The translations under genes were made by a program, and so were the position numbers. A stretch of DNA of 38,252 nt from a virus. The stretch covers positions 1 through 38,252 of the IMG/VR virus record IMGVR_UViG_3300034120_000653, one strand, 5' to 3'. Every line of letters starts with the position of its first letter. Position 1 is the stretch's first letter. The notes beneath the pieces are model-generated. The model did no database searches and was not told the DNA's origin. It saw only the letters and a list, made by a program, of their open reading frames with translations. Of this stretch, positions 19,908-28,304 are shown one piece after another.

Positions 19908-21065
19908 ATGAGAATAGGATTACTATCTACTGACTGGGGAGATCATTTAGAAGGTCAGCCTGGAGGTTGTACTAATGTCAGAATGATGATTCCAGGGCTA
20001 CACCTAAATAAAATAGGTCATGAAGTTATGGTAGGTGAAATTGGCTGGAAAGATGGAGAAGGTTTTGTCGCAGTAAAACCTATCGAACGGTTAAAAGCAA
20101 AGCATAGATCAGTAATCAAAGAATACTCATGGGCTTTTGATAAACTAGATGTAGTAGTTCTAAAACTTTTTATGCATAAAGATGCAGTTAAGTATATTGA
20201 ACTTGCTAAGTCGTATGGTCAAACTGTAATTATTGACACAGACGATCACTTTGAGAAACTTCCAGAGGATAATTTAGCATTTATTACTACCGATCCTATT
20301 AGAAATCCAGATAATAATAGAGAGCATCTAATATCAACATATTCAGTTGCAGACGGAATTATTGCTAGCACTAAATTCTTAGAGCAAAGAATGCTTCAGT
20401 ATAACGATACAGTATATAGAGTAAAAAACTCTTTAGACCCACAAACTTTTATTTATAGATTAGATACTGCTGGATTTAAGCCTACTATTGGTTGGGTAGG
20501 CATTATGATGTGGCGAGTAGATGATTTAAAGCATGTCTCTGGACCCATTAAAACCACTATTGAAAAGTATGGTTTAAATTTTCATCATACGGGTATTATG
20601 CTAGATAGACCAAAATGGATCGCGGAAGCCCTCAATATCGACCCTGAAAGAGTCACTGGGTTCACTGGCTCAAGGCCAGAGTATTATGCTAATGTTTTTA
20701 TGCCAATAGATATTGGCATAGTACCGTTGAATCCGAATCAGTTTAATGAGGCTAAGAGTAATCTAAAAGGTCTTGAATATGCTCTATCTGGCATACCCTT
20801 TGTTGCATCAGATACCCAAGAGTATAGAGACTTAGCAGATATGGGGGTTGGAAGAATTGCTAAGTCAAATAAAGATTGGCTTAAACATCTAAAGCAGTTG
20901 CTTGATCCAGAAGTTAGAGAAGAGGAAAGGCAGAACAACTTTAAAATTGCCACACAGAACTTTAATATTTTTACAGTCAAATATCAGTGGTCTGAGGCAA
21001 TAGAACTTATTCATATGAAAGCACAAGCCGAAAAAAATAAGAAAATTTCTCTTCTTAAGGTATAA
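19908..21065 (+). CDS. GT4-like glycosyltransferase (GT-B fold)
   Basis: 385 residues from the ATG at 19908, which has GGAG four bases upstream; the ATG at 19905 is also possible. The N-terminal Rossmann half begins MRIGLLSTDWGDH and has PGGCTNVRMMIP (acceptor side). The C-terminal half contains NEAKSNLKGLEYALSGIPFV (about 282-301), the glutamate-rich donor-binding region of GT-B enzymes, and IGIVPL before it. It would transfer a nucleotide-activated sugar. It is 4 kb away from the sugar cassette and may serve the same glycan. Confidence 0.75.
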   Translation: MRIGLLSTDWGDHLEGQPGGCTNVRMMIPGLHLNKIGHEVMVGEIGWKDGEGFVAVKPIERLKAKHRSVIKEYSWAFDKLDVVVLKLFMHKDAVKYIELAKSYGQTVIIDTDDHFEKLPEDNLAFITTDPIRNPDNNREHLISTYSVADGIIASTKFLEQRMLQYNDTVYRVKNSLDPQTFIYRLDTAGFKPTIGWVGIMMWRVDDLKHVSGPIKTTIEKYGLNFHHTGIMLDRPKWIAEALNIDPERVTGFTGSRPEYYANVFMPIDIGIVPLNPNQFNEAKSNLKGLEYALSGIPFVASDTQEYRDLADMGVGRIAKSNKDWLKHLKQLLDPEVREEERQNNFKIATQNFNIFTVKYQWSEAIELIHMKAQAEKNKKISLLKV

Positions 21066-21066
21066 T
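21061..21066 (+). promoter_or_regulatory. Candidate -10 box overlapping the glycosyltransferase stop codon
   Basis: TATAAT contains the UAA stop of the preceding gene. A 31-base gap with the strong GGGAGG ribosome-binding site follows before the ATG at 21097. No clear -35 box. Confidence 0.35.
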
Positions 21067-21096
21067 AGATTTAATAAATGCTTGGGAGGCTGATTT

Positions 21097-21576
21097 ATGC
21101 CGTATGATATTAGGCAAAACTATCGTGGTAAATCTGGATATTCTGTTGTAAGTCCAAGTGGGCGAGTGCATGGCACACACCCTTCTCGTAATGCTGCTAT
21201 TCAGCAGCAACGTGCCCTGTATGCAGCAGAAGCACAGTCTAAAAAAATGACTAAAATGGAAGATTTATACGAGCAGTTGTCTGAACCAGAAAAAGAGTTC
21301 CATGACTCTTTAGTTGCTTTAGCAGAAAAGTATGGGTCTCTAGATGACGAAAGTACAGGCATTTGGATTGGATATGAACCTCCAGCCCAAAATAAAGATG
21401 CATCCATTGGGGTTATGTGTGGCAACTGCTCTTTACATTTTGAAAAAGAGGATGGCGGTCTTGGATGTAAGATACTTTCTTATGAAATTCAAGAGATGGG
21501 TAAATGTAGATTGGCAGCCATTCCACCAGGATATGTAAATGTAGATAAAAATCTTTGGGGCGGCAGATTTATATGA
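21097..21576 (+). CDS. Conserved phage protein with a four-cysteine cluster
   Basis: 159 residues, ATG with GGGAGG nine bases upstream. The N-terminus SGYSVVSPSGRVHGTHPSRNA (quoted to 20: GYSVVSPSGRVHGTHPSRNA, about 13-32) with the following IQQQRALYAAE is a motif I recall from many phage head-associated proteins. The C-terminal half has MCGNCSLHFEKEDGGLGC and GKCRLAAIPPGYV: four cysteines in C-x2-C...C...C order, which could hold zinc or an Fe-S cluster. The middle is a helical linker. No enzyme function is recognised; virion or scaffold association is inferred. It overlaps the fibre-like gene by ATGA. Confidence 0.55.
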   Translation: MPYDIRQNYRGKSGYSVVSPSGRVHGTHPSRNAAIQQQRALYAAEAQSKKMTKMEDLYEQLSEPEKEFHDSLVALAEKYGSLDDESTGIWIGYEPPAQNKDASIGVMCGNCSLHFEKEDGGLGCKILSYEIQEMGKCRLAAIPPGYVNVDKNLWGGRFI

Positions 21577-22067
21577 AATTTGTATCTCCAATAAATCCAG
21601 CAGATCTAACAAATGATCCTATCATTAATAATGAAGGAGATATTTATTTTAATTCTTCTAGTTCAACGTTAAGGCTACACTCACAGGGTGTTTGGGTCAC
21701 TCTATTAGATGAGAATAATCATTTAACTCATACTGGAAATATAAGTAAATTAGTTGGAGATAATTCCACAGTATCTTTTTCTGCTACTTTAGATGAAAGT
21801 TTTGATAACTCTACAGTTTATGCAAAGTCTGCCTCCCCGTCTGAGTTTATTATTGGATACCATAAAAACTATCCATATAGACTAGGAACTCAAATTAGAA
21901 TAGTAAGGGCAGGGAATGGTAGCATTACCATAGAGCCACAGACAGCATCAGTAGTAATTCACACTCCTTCACTAAGTTACTTGACATTTATAGGCGATTC
22001 AATTAATATTATTAACATAGATGAAGACGAGTGGATTATAGATGGTCCCTTTAGAGATATTTATTAA
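21573..22067 (+). CDS. Fibre-like or decoration virion protein
   Basis: 165 residues from the ATG at 21573, which overlaps the previous stop (ATGA); a TTG at 21555 is in frame. The opening SPINPADLTNDPIINNEGDI and DIYFNSSSSTLRLHSQGVWV (about 27-46) are a beta-hairpin module found at the start of phage fibre and decoration proteins, where G-D-I-Y-Y-N...L-x-x-Y-x-x-G-x-W-V is usual. The rest is beta-rich. It may form part of a tail or head fibre and may be a target of the phage's own glycosylation, which is speculation. Confidence 0.6.
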   Translation: MKFVSPINPADLTNDPIINNEGDIYFNSSSSTLRLHSQGVWVTLLDENNHLTHTGNISKLVGDNSTVSFSATLDESFDNSTVYAKSASPSEFIIGYHKNYPYRLGTQIRIVRAGNGSITIEPQTASVVIHTPSLSYLTFIGDSINIINIDEDEWIIDGPFRDIY

Positions 22068-22075
22068 GGAATAAA

Positions 22076-22444
22076 ATGAAAATTCTTGTTTACGGAAATA
22101 CAAAGTTTTCCGATTATGATACTTTTACCCGAGCAGTGGTAGTTGCCATTGACCAAAATGTTTCTAATCAAGATAATAAATTAGAGATTTATACTGCGGG
22201 TCCATATAAAATTAATCAATTCGCTGCTGAATTCGTTAATAAGACTGAAGGATTCTTTAAGCAAAAAGGAATCAAGTCCAGGTTCTACCGAGTTTTAAAG
22301 AATGATGTTGCAGAAAACTTTGACAAGTATGATCTAGATAGTGTAGTATATTTATCAACGAAGAGTGATCGTTCAGAAATTTTTGATGTAGTAATTTCTG
22401 AGGCAGAGAATAATAATATTCCTGTAAGTATCTATAAGGTATAG
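22076..22444 (+). CDS. Rossmann-like protein, DUF2493/SLOG type
   Basis: 122 residues, ATG with AAGGAATAAA upstream. MKILVYGNTKFSDYDTFTRA begins like DUF2493 and related SLOG proteins, where a strand is followed by G-x-x-x-F-x-D-x-x-x-x-x-x-A-L. SLOG folds bind nucleotides or nucleotide-derived signals. The second half alternates strands and helices (SVVYLSTKSDRSEIFDVVIS). Function in phages is unknown. The mini-ORF and deaminase follow. Confidence 0.55.
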   Translation: MKILVYGNTKFSDYDTFTRAVVVAIDQNVSNQDNKLEIYTAGPYKINQFAAEFVNKTEGFFKQKGIKSRFYRVLKNDVAENFDKYDLDSVVYLSTKSDRSEIFDVVISEAENNNIPVSIYKV

Positions 22445-22451
22445 GAGAATC

Positions 22452-22487
22452 ATGAGGATTATCAAAGGAGCAGGTCGCCGTATCTAA
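22452..22487 (+). other. 11-codon mini-ORF overlapping the deaminase 5' end
   Basis: ATG at 22452 with GGAG five bases upstream encodes MRIIKGAGRRI and stops at TAA 22485-22487. The deaminase frame (+1 relative to this) is open across the stop. It could be a leader peptide, or the true N-terminus if a +1 shift occurs at the stop, or chance. Confidence 0.3.
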
Positions 22488-22836
22488 GCGCGACCAAGCA
22501 TATCTTTCCGTAGCGTCTTATCTAGCATCACAGTCACAGTGTAGAATGAAGCATGGATCTGTTATTGTAAAGGGTGGAAGAGTTATTTCTACTGGAGTGA
22601 ATAAGGAACGAAGTCATCCAAGAATTGTTTCTAGCGAGCATATCAAGGATCACTGTTCAGTTCATGCTGAGATTGATGCTATCAAAAAGGCTAGAGATGT
22701 AAATGGTGCGACTATTTATATTGCTAGGGTAAATAAAAGAGGAGAGGCTAGGGATAGCCGCCCATGCAAGAGATGTTTTGAAGTTATTAAAAGCAATGGA
22801 ATCAAAAAAGTTATCTATACAATGAGTGAGGAATAA
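22480..22836 (+). CDS. Zinc-dependent deaminase (dCMP/cytidine deaminase superfamily) with abnormal start
   Basis: 118 residues if read from the GTA at 22480; the first normal start is the ATG at 22546 (96 residues). Zinc motifs are intact: SVHAEIDAI with H62 and E64, and SRPCKRC with C96 and C99. Residues before the ATG (SKRDQAYLSVASYLASQSQC) look like the conserved first helix of phage deaminases, followed by RMKHGSVIVKGGRV. AAAGGAG sits nine bases before GTA. So a start codon seems to have changed from GTG or ATG to GTA, unless a +1 frameshift joins the upstream mini-ORF. It probably deaminates dCMP or a related base to supply dUMP. Confidence 0.7.
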   Translation, partial: VSKRDQAYLSVASYLASQSQCRMKHGSVIVKGGRVISTGVNKERSHPRIVSSEHIKDHCSVHAEIDAIKKARDVNGATIYIARVNKRGEARDSRPCKRCFEVIKSNGIKKVIYTMSEE

Positions 22837-23054
22837 TGTCACAGACATTTGTAAATTACGAAGCCGCGCATGAGTTAGTAGATTCACACAAGAATCTATT
22901 CTGGGACGGTTGGGTTATTGTAGACTGGAAGCCACTTAAGGACGGCTTCTATAAGAAAAATGGCATGTTCCGTCATGGAACTTGGGGAGTTGCCAAGAGA
23001 TACTTCCCAGGTAGTAATGGATGGAAAGTGCCAAGTAAATATGTGGGTAACTGA
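22836..23054 (+). CDS. Small hypothetical protein
   Basis: 72 residues starting in the deaminase stop (TAATG). It is rich in tryptophan, glycine and lysine (FWDGWVIVDWKPLKDGFYKK, about 22-41; HGTWGVAKRYFPG, about 47-59) and looks like a small beta-sheet protein. No catalytic or metal-binding residues stand out. It overlaps the WhiB gene by 14 bases and is likely co-expressed with it. Confidence 0.6.
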   Translation: MSQTFVNYEAAHELVDSHKNLFWDGWVIVDWKPLKDGFYKKNGMFRHGTWGVAKRYFPGSNGWKVPSKYVGN

Positions 23055-23325
23055 AGCATTATGTGCAGGCACAGACACTGAGGACTATTTTGATAAATAT
23101 GAGTTGGATCAAGGTCTAGCAAAAGAAATAGATAGACGGTGTATGTCTTGTCCAGTAATTAAAGAATGCTTTGACTATGGGGTTCAAACGGAATCCTTTG
23201 GTGTTTGGGGCGGCGTATTCCTAAATGATGGTAAACTAGACAATGTAAGAAATTCACATAAGACCCAAGATGTTTGGGCTAGAATACTTGGTCTGGTATC
23301 TGAAGGAGAAGACATTGAAATATGA
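23041..23325 (+). CDS. whiB: WhiB-family Fe-S transcriptional regulator
   Basis: 94 residues from the ATG at 23041; longer in-frame starts run into the previous gene and lack homology. C8, C34, C37 and C43 form the C-x25-C-x2-C-x5-C pattern for a [4Fe-4S] cluster, in ALCAGTD and RRCMSCPVIKEC. GVWGG at 54-58 is the family's diagnostic turn. WhiB proteins bind the principal sigma factor and are found only in Actinobacteria and their phages, which fixes the host phylum. A phage WhiB could redirect host transcription or displace host WhiB2. The C-terminus lacks a long basic DNA-binding tail. Confidence 0.9.
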   Translation: MWVTEALCAGTDTEDYFDKYELDQGLAKEIDRRCMSCPVIKECFDYGVQTESFGVWGGVFLNDGKLDNVRNSHKTQDVWARILGLVSEGEDIEI

Positions 23326-23563
23326 CCCACTAGTCTTTAAAATTCTTAAAGAAAATAAACCTCCGTATAATGTCATTATTGATATTGTAGAAATGCCAAA
23401 TTTTCTTGCCTTAAGAGTTTATGAGAATGAAATCATGGCTCTATCAAACGAAAAACAAATGATTGTTATGGAACATCTCTTCAAGTTGCGGGGGATAGTA
23501 GAACAATTTGGATATGTTTGTGACTTTCAGGGGGTTCCTGGCGATCCGCCAAGGAGTGTCTAA
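23315..23563 (+). CDS. Small hypothetical protein, TTG start
   Basis: 82 residues from the TTG at 23315, which has GAAGGAG six bases upstream and overlaps the WhiB stop by 11 bases. An in-frame ATG at 23270 lies deep inside whiB and lacks a good ribosome-binding site. The protein has a mixed fold (YNVIIDIVEMPNFLALRVYE near 19-38, KQMIVMEHLFKLRGIVEQFG near 47-66). No family recognised. It ends in TAATG with the next gene. Confidence 0.55.
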   Translation: MKYDPLVFKILKENKPPYNVIIDIVEMPNFLALRVYENEIMALSNEKQMIVMEHLFKLRGIVEQFGYVCDFQGVPGDPPRSV

Positions 23564-23733
23564 TGGGACTAATTTGGATAGAATCAGAAGCATGTTGGGG
23601 AGAAGTAGTACAAAAACATGCCCTTTATTCAAAAGTAAAATTTTTTAAAGACGGTCATTACCATGAAGAAATTATAGAAAATGATGACCTTACTGAATTA
23701 AGAGAACTTGGGATTGATTATGAATCTGACTGA
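23563..23733 (+). CDS. Acidic micro-protein
   Basis: 56 residues starting in the previous stop (TAATG), with the strong site AAGGAG eight bases upstream. It opens MGLIWIESEACWGEVVQKHA and ends acidic (ELRELGIDYESD). It may adopt a small beta-alpha fold. No family recognised. It overlaps the next gene by 14 bases. Confidence 0.55.
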   Translation: MGLIWIESEACWGEVVQKHALYSKVKFFKDGHYHEEIIENDDLTELRELGIDYESD

Positions 23734-23941
23734 AGCCTTGGGTTCCATGGTGTTCTTATTTAAAAAAAGATCTATAGAAGAAATAAAGCAACCACAGGAA
23801 TATTACTGCTCTAATATTGACTGCACAAATGAGATTGCAGACTTTAATCAGTTGTGCCCCCTGCTGACTGAAGAGGCATATAATAATCTTGCAGACTTCT
23901 ACTGCATAGACTGCATTATTGAGGAGAAAACAAATGTATGA
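23720..23941 (+). CDS. Small protein with two zinc knuckles
   Basis: 73 residues from the ATG at 23720 (a TTG at 23708 is in frame but weaker). A CSNIDC pair near 29-34 and the C...C-x-x-C set (LCPLL near 44, FYCIDC near 61-66) suggest a zinc-binding domain. The N-terminus is hydrophobic then basic (GSMVFLFKKR). It lies at the entrance of the sugar cassette and overlaps the methyltransferase gene by eight bases. Function unknown. Confidence 0.5.
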   Translation: MNLTEALGSMVFLFKKRSIEEIKQPQEYYCSNIDCTNEIADFNQLCPLLTEEAYNNLADFYCIDCIIEEKTNV

Positions 23942-24710
23942 TCTTTCAGCCTATGTACACGTTCCAGTTTGTGAACTAGCGGTAAAAGAGGAAGAATCTT
24001 TTAATACTTTTAAGAGAGATAGTTATTTTACAACTATTTTAGAGCATACGTTAGAAGAGTTTTCTAAACAATTCCTGTCACGGGCTCTTAGTGAATACGC
24101 AGATAAAATTAATCTTATTAATTGGGAAAAGGTGGCGGAGAATGATTTAATAGGATCTCCAGTATTAACAGAATATCCAGAAATTCCTGGTGATAATAAA
24201 TTATTTTCACCGTCAACCATTGCTTATGTCTTTAAAGCACTAGATATTTTACAACATATGAAGGACAGTTCTTTAAATAATATAAATATTTTAGAGATCG
24301 GTGCTGGCTATGGCGGTCAATGTAAGATGATTCTAGACTTTGCCCCGCTATTTGATATCAGTATCAAGTCATATATTCTAGTAGATCTTTACTGGCCTAA
24401 CGAATTACAGAAAAAATATTTAGACTCTCTAGGGTATACCAAAAATATTAAATATATTTCATATGAAAAACTTTCTGACAACCAAGAAGTGCTTCCAGAA
24501 TTTAATTATTTAATTAGTGTATACGCATTAGGCGAATTTATGCCAGATGTTCAGCAGTTTTATATTGACAAAATGATTAATTTTCCATATCATTATTTAG
24601 TATGGAACACTCCAAATATACATGAATCATTCCTTTTATCAGACATAGAAGAGGAGCGTCCAAGAACTGGGCCATATAATGTGGTTATTAAAAGTAAGGT
24701 TAAAATATGA
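23934..24710 (+). CDS. Putative sugar O-methyltransferase
   Basis: 258 residues from the ATG at 23934, with GAGGAG eight bases upstream; an ATG-like start 15 bases earlier is less well placed. The SAM-binding motif I is [14 protein letters not shown] near 114-127, followed by a strand with YILVDLYWP (motif II acid) and [12 protein letters not shown]. The type resembles putative sugar O-methyltransferases that accompany polysaccharide genes. It is the first gene of the cassette and overlaps gmd by four bases, so it would methylate a sugar of the final glycan. The acceptor cannot be read from sequence. Confidence 0.7.
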   Translation: MYDLSAYVHVPVCELAVKEEESFNTFKRDSYFTTILEHTLEEFSKQFLSRALSEYADKINLINWEKVAENDLIGSPVLTEYPEIPGDNKLFSPSTIAYVFKALDILQHMKDSSLNNINILEIGAGYGGQCKMILDFAPLFDISIKSYILVDLYWPNELQKKYLDSLGYTKNIKYISYEKLSDNQEVLPEFNYLISVYALGEFMPDVQQFYIDKMINFPYHYLVWNTPNIHESFLLSDIEEERPRTGPYNVVIKSKVKI

Positions 24711-25714
24711 AGACAGCATTGATTACTGGCATTACTGGTCAGGACGGATCATACCTTGCAGAGTTGCTGCTAGAAAAAGATTATGTTGTTCATGGAATTA
24801 AAAGAAGGTCATCATCTATCAATACACATAGAGTAGATCACCTTTACGACCATCCAAACTTTAAACTACATTATGGAGATCTTACAGATTCTCTATCTAC
24901 TGTGAAATTAATTGGTGAGATTCAGCCAGACGAAATTTATAATCTTGGCGCTCAAAGTCATGTCCAGGTGTCGTTTGAAACACCAGAGTCTACTGCTAAT
25001 TCCGATGCCCTAGGTACACTTAGGATGCTTGAAGGAATTAGAATGAACTACTTAGATCCAGTTACAAAGTTTTATCAGGCGGCTACGTCAGAATTATATG
25101 GATTAGTGCAAGAGGTCCCACAGTCTGAAACTACCCCCTTCTACCCTAGATCTCCATATGGAGTAGCAAAACTTTATGCTTATTGGATTACTAAGAATTA
25201 TCGTGAAGCCTATGATATGTTTGCTTGTAATGGAATTTTGTTTAACCATGAGTCGCCACGCAGAGGCGAGACATTTGTTACCAGAAAGATCGTCTTAGGT
25301 CTAAGAGATATTCAGTCGGGTAAGGCAGATGTTCTTAGACTAGGCAACCTAAATGCATTAAGAGACTGGGGCCATGCCAAAGATTTTGTTAGGGCGATGT
25401 GGCTAATGATGCAACAAGATTCGCCCGACGACTATGTTATTGCTACAGGTGAAGAGTACACAGTCAAGGACTTTGTTGAAAGGTGTGCCCCCTACTTTGG
25501 TATGTCTATTGAGTGGCAGGGTGAAGGATTTAATGAAATAGGAATCGACTCTAAAACTGGTAGAACCGTAGTAGTTGTAGACAAAAAATATATTCGTCCA
25601 GCAGAAGTAGATCGACTTCTTGGGGATGCTTCTAAAGCACAGAAAGAATTGGGCTGGAGCCCAGAGTACACCTTTGACGATCTAGTAAAGGATATGTGCA
25701 TTAATGGACTATAA
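24707..25714 (+). CDS. gmd: GDP-mannose 4,6-dehydratase
   Basis: 335 residues, a full-length extended short-chain dehydrogenase. Cofactor motif [15 protein letters not shown] (about 7-21), catalytic ATSELYG (about 126-132, T-S-E) and [12 protein letters not shown] with Y-x-x-x-K (about 150-161), then [15 protein letters not shown] (about 179-193), typical of GMD. It converts GDP-D-mannose to GDP-4-keto-6-deoxy-D-mannose with internal NADP(H) recycling, in the cytoplasm. That product feeds the next two enzymes, GDP-fucose synthase and the perosamine-synthase-like aminotransferase. GDP-mannose must come from the host. Confidence 0.95.
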   Translation: MKTALITGITGQDGSYLAELLLEKDYVVHGIKRRSSSINTHRVDHLYDHPNFKLHYGDLTDSLSTVKLIGEIQPDEIYNLGAQSHVQVSFETPESTANSDALGTLRMLEGIRMNYLDPVTKFYQAATSELYGLVQEVPQSETTPFYPRSPYGVAKLYAYWITKNYREAYDMFACNGILFNHESPRRGETFVTRKIVLGLRDIQSGKADVLRLGNLNALRDWGHAKDFVRAMWLMMQQDSPDDYVIATGEEYTVKDFVERCAPYFGMSIEWQGEGFNEIGIDSKTGRTVVVVDKKYIRPAEVDRLLGDASKAQKELGWSPEYTFDDLVKDMCINGL

Positions 25715-26639
25715 CTCATCTATTTATGTAGCAGGTCATAATGGTTTAGTAGGATCTTCTTTAGTTAGAAGATTAAAAATGGTTGGCTATCATAATATTA
25801 TTACAGCAGATCGTTCTAGATTAGATTTGCGTAACCAAATGAGTGTAAAAAGATTCTTTGCTGTTCAAAAACCAGAGTATGTTTTTTTAGCAGCCGCAAA
25901 AGTTGGAGGAATTACATATAATCAAAGTTCTCCAGCGGACTTTATTTATGATAATCTTGCTATACAGAATAACGTTATCCATTCTTCATATGAAAATAAA
26001 GTAAAGAAACTTATGTTCCTTGGCTCCGCGTGTATATATCCTAAAGTTACCCCACAGCCAATAAAAGAAGAATACCTATTGACAGCACCATTAGAAGAAA
26101 CAAATGAAGGCTATGCATTAGCAAAAATTGCAGGGCTAAAAATGTGTCAAAGGTACAAAGAGCAATATGGTTTTAACGCTATTTCAGCCATGCCAGCAAA
26201 CTTATATGGAATCAATGATAATTTTAATATAAATCAGTGCCATGTTATACCAGCCATGATCTATAAATTTCATGAGGCGCTGTTAAATAATTCAAAGCAA
26301 GTTACTTTGTTTGGGGACGGTAGTCCCACCAGGGAATTCCTACATGTAGATGATCTTTCAGATGCATTAATATTCCTTATGAATAATTATGAAGATTCTT
26401 CTCATATTAATATTGGCTCTGGAAAAGAATACTCTATTAAAGAACTGGCAGATATTATTTCTCGCACAGTTGGATGGAACGGTAATATTATTTGGGACAA
26501 AGATAAGCCAAATGGTACTCCACGAAGAAAACTTGATATATCTAAGTTAAATCATTTAGGGTGGTCTTCATCGATAGATTTAGAAAATGGGATAAACGAT
26601 ACATACGGATGGTTCTTAGAAAATAATGACTATTCATAA
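25704..26639 (+). CDS. fcl: GDP-L-fucose synthase (epimerase/reductase)
   Basis: 311 residues. [18 protein letters not shown] (about 7-24) is the family's NADP site, GSACIYPK (about 109-116) holds the serine and cysteine, [10 protein letters not shown] (about 134-143) the Y-x-x-x-K, and [10 protein letters not shown] the catalytic histidine. It converts GDP-4-keto-6-deoxymannose to GDP-L-fucose by 3,5-epimerisation and reduction. It overlaps gmd by 11 bases and the aminotransferase by 14. GDP-fucose would supply the GT10 and GT11 genes encoded downstream. Confidence 0.93.
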   Translation: MDYNSSIYVAGHNGLVGSSLVRRLKMVGYHNIITADRSRLDLRNQMSVKRFFAVQKPEYVFLAAAKVGGITYNQSSPADFIYDNLAIQNNVIHSSYENKVKKLMFLGSACIYPKVTPQPIKEEYLLTAPLEETNEGYALAKIAGLKMCQRYKEQYGFNAISAMPANLYGINDNFNINQCHVIPAMIYKFHEALLNNSKQVTLFGDGSPTREFLHVDDLSDALIFLMNNYEDSSHINIGSGKEYSIKELADIISRTVGWNGNIIWDKDKPNGTPRRKLDISKLNHLGWSSSIDLENGINDTYGWFLENNDYS

Positions 26640-27717
26640 GAACATTCCAGTCTACGCTCCATCCATTACTGAACTAGAGAAAAAATATGTTAATGAATGT
26701 TTAGAGTCTTCCTGGATATCCTCTCGCGGCCCGAATGTTGATATGTTTGAACAATTATTTACAGAAAAAATTGGTGTGGAGTATGGAACAACAGTTTCAA
26801 ATGGTACTGTTGCTTTACATTTAGCACTATTAAGTTTAGGCATTGGTCCAGGAGATGAAGTAATTGTTCCAACGTTAACCTATATCGCTCCAGTAAATGC
26901 TATAAAGTATGTCGGAGCCACACCAGTATTTGTAGATTCCTTGTATGATTCATGGCAGATGAACCCAGAAGATATTACTAGAAAGATTACTGATAGAACA
27001 AAGGCTATTCTTGCTGTTCATTTATATGGTCATCCATGCGACTTAGATTTAATTAATAAAATTTGTAAAGATAATAATCTATTTCTTGTAGAGGATTGTG
27101 CAGAAGCATTTGGGACTATGTTTAGAAATAAACATGTTGGCACCTTTGGGGACATAGCGACATTTAGTTTTTTTGGAAACAAGACAATAACCACTGGTGA
27201 AGGCGGCATGGTGGTTTCAAACAATAAGGATTTAATAGACATTTGCTTTCATTTAAAGGGGCAGGGCTTGGCGGAAGGAAAACAATACTGGCACGATGCC
27301 ATAGGGTATAACTACCGTTTGACCAATGTTGCATGTGCTATTGGTATCGCCCAACTACAAAGATCTGATTATTTAATTAACAGGAAGTTAGAAATAGCAT
27401 CTTTATACAGAGAAGGTTTCTATAATACTGGTTATGAATTTCATAGTGAGGCTCCTAATACTAGACACAGTTATTGGATGTGTAGTATATTGGGATCAGA
27501 ATATAAAGATCGTGATAATCTAATGAATTATCTAAGTGCAAATAGAATAGAAACTAGGCCAGTATTCTATCCTATTCATACAATGCCTATGTACAATACT
27601 CAACAGAGTTTTATGGTTGCAGAAGATATTTCTCGCAGAGGATTAAATCTACCTAGTTATCCAGATTTAAGTGATGATGAAGTTAAATATGTTATAGAGA
27701 AAGTGTTGTCCCACTAA
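26626..27717 (+). CDS. PLP-dependent sugar aminotransferase, perosamine-synthase-like (DegT/DnrJ/EryC1/StrS family)
   Basis: 363 residues. Family features: SSWISSRGPNVDMFEQ (about 25-40), VSNGTVALHLAL (about 59-70), PTLTYIAPVNAI, EDCAEAFG (about 156-163) and FFGNKTITTGEGGMVV (about 183-198), where the lysine binds PLP. The gene between fcl and an acetyltransferase, directly after gmd, makes GDP-4-keto-6-deoxymannose the likely substrate and GDP-perosamine the product. The F-G-N-K-T-I-T-T-G-E-G-G motif is shared with known perosamine synthases. Another 4-amino sugar cannot be excluded. It ends in TAATG with the acetyltransferase gene. Confidence 0.85.
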   Translation: MTIHKNIPVYAPSITELEKKYVNECLESSWISSRGPNVDMFEQLFTEKIGVEYGTTVSNGTVALHLALLSLGIGPGDEVIVPTLTYIAPVNAIKYVGATPVFVDSLYDSWQMNPEDITRKITDRTKAILAVHLYGHPCDLDLINKICKDNNLFLVEDCAEAFGTMFRNKHVGTFGDIATFSFFGNKTITTGEGGMVVSNNKDLIDICFHLKGQGLAEGKQYWHDAIGYNYRLTNVACAIGIAQLQRSDYLINRKLEIASLYREGFYNTGYEFHSEAPNTRHSYWMCSILGSEYKDRDNLMNYLSANRIETRPVFYPIHTMPMYNTQQSFMVAEDISRRGLNLPSYPDLSDDEVKYVIEKVLSH

Positions 27718-28304
27718 TGAATTTATTTAATTCTGGATTTTATACAGAAAAAGACTTGGTTGACGCAGGATTTAAAAACATTGGAAATAATATTTTAATT
27801 GATAAAAACTGCACAATTATCGGACTACATAATATATCTATTGGGTCTAATGTAAGAATAGATGCGTATACAACTATAACAGCCTCAGAGGGCGGGGATT
27901 TAAGCATAGGATCAAATATTCATATCGCAGGATATTGTCTGTTGGCTGCATCAGGTGGTATAATTATGGAAGATTTTTCTGCTATATCTCACGGCACAAA
28001 AATATATTCCGCTTCTGATGATTATTCTGGCGGGTATTTAACAAATGCTGTGATCCCAGATAAGTATAAAAATGTTAAACGTGGACTGGTAACATTAAAA
28101 AAGCATTCTTTAATAGGATCTAGTTCAGTTTTATTACCAGGAATAGTAGTCGGTGAAGGGACCACTGTAGGAGCCATGTCTTTAGTATCTAAAAATTTAG
28201 ATGATTGGTCGGTGTATGCAGGAATCCCTGCTAAAAAAATAAAAGACAGGCCAAGAGATTTGTTAGGACTTGAACAAGAATATGTGAGGGAGAGCGGTGT
28301 CTGA
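27717..28304 (+). CDS. Left-handed beta-helix acetyltransferase, likely amino-sugar N-acetyltransferase
   Basis: 195 residues with hexapeptide repeats: LSIGSNIHIAG, GIIMEDFSAIS, HSLIGSSSVLLPGIVVGEGT and TVGAMSLVSKNL (about 60-165), ending VYAGIPAKKIKDRP, the closing segment of NeuD/WbbJ-type acetyltransferases. SHGTKIYSASDD near 98-109 contains the usual active-site histidine. Coupled by TAATG to the perosamine-synthase-like gene, it should acetylate that 4-amino sugar and yield GDP-N-acetylperosamine. An acyl group other than acetyl is possible. Confidence 0.8.
   Translation: MNLFNSGFYTEKDLVDAGFKNIGNNILIDKNCTIIGLHNISIGSNVRIDAYTTITASEGGDLSIGSNIHIAGYCLLAASGGIIMEDFSAISHGTKIYSASDDYSGGYLTNAVIPDKYKNVKRGLVTLKKHSLIGSSSVLLPGIVVGEGTTVGAMSLVSKNLDDWSVYAGIPAKKIKDRPRDLLGLEQEYVRESGV

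Noticed and set aside
22960-23040. Longer N-terminus for the WhiB protein
   Set aside because: The extension overlaps the previous gene and has no resemblance to WhiB; the ATG at 23041 gives a normal WhiB start.
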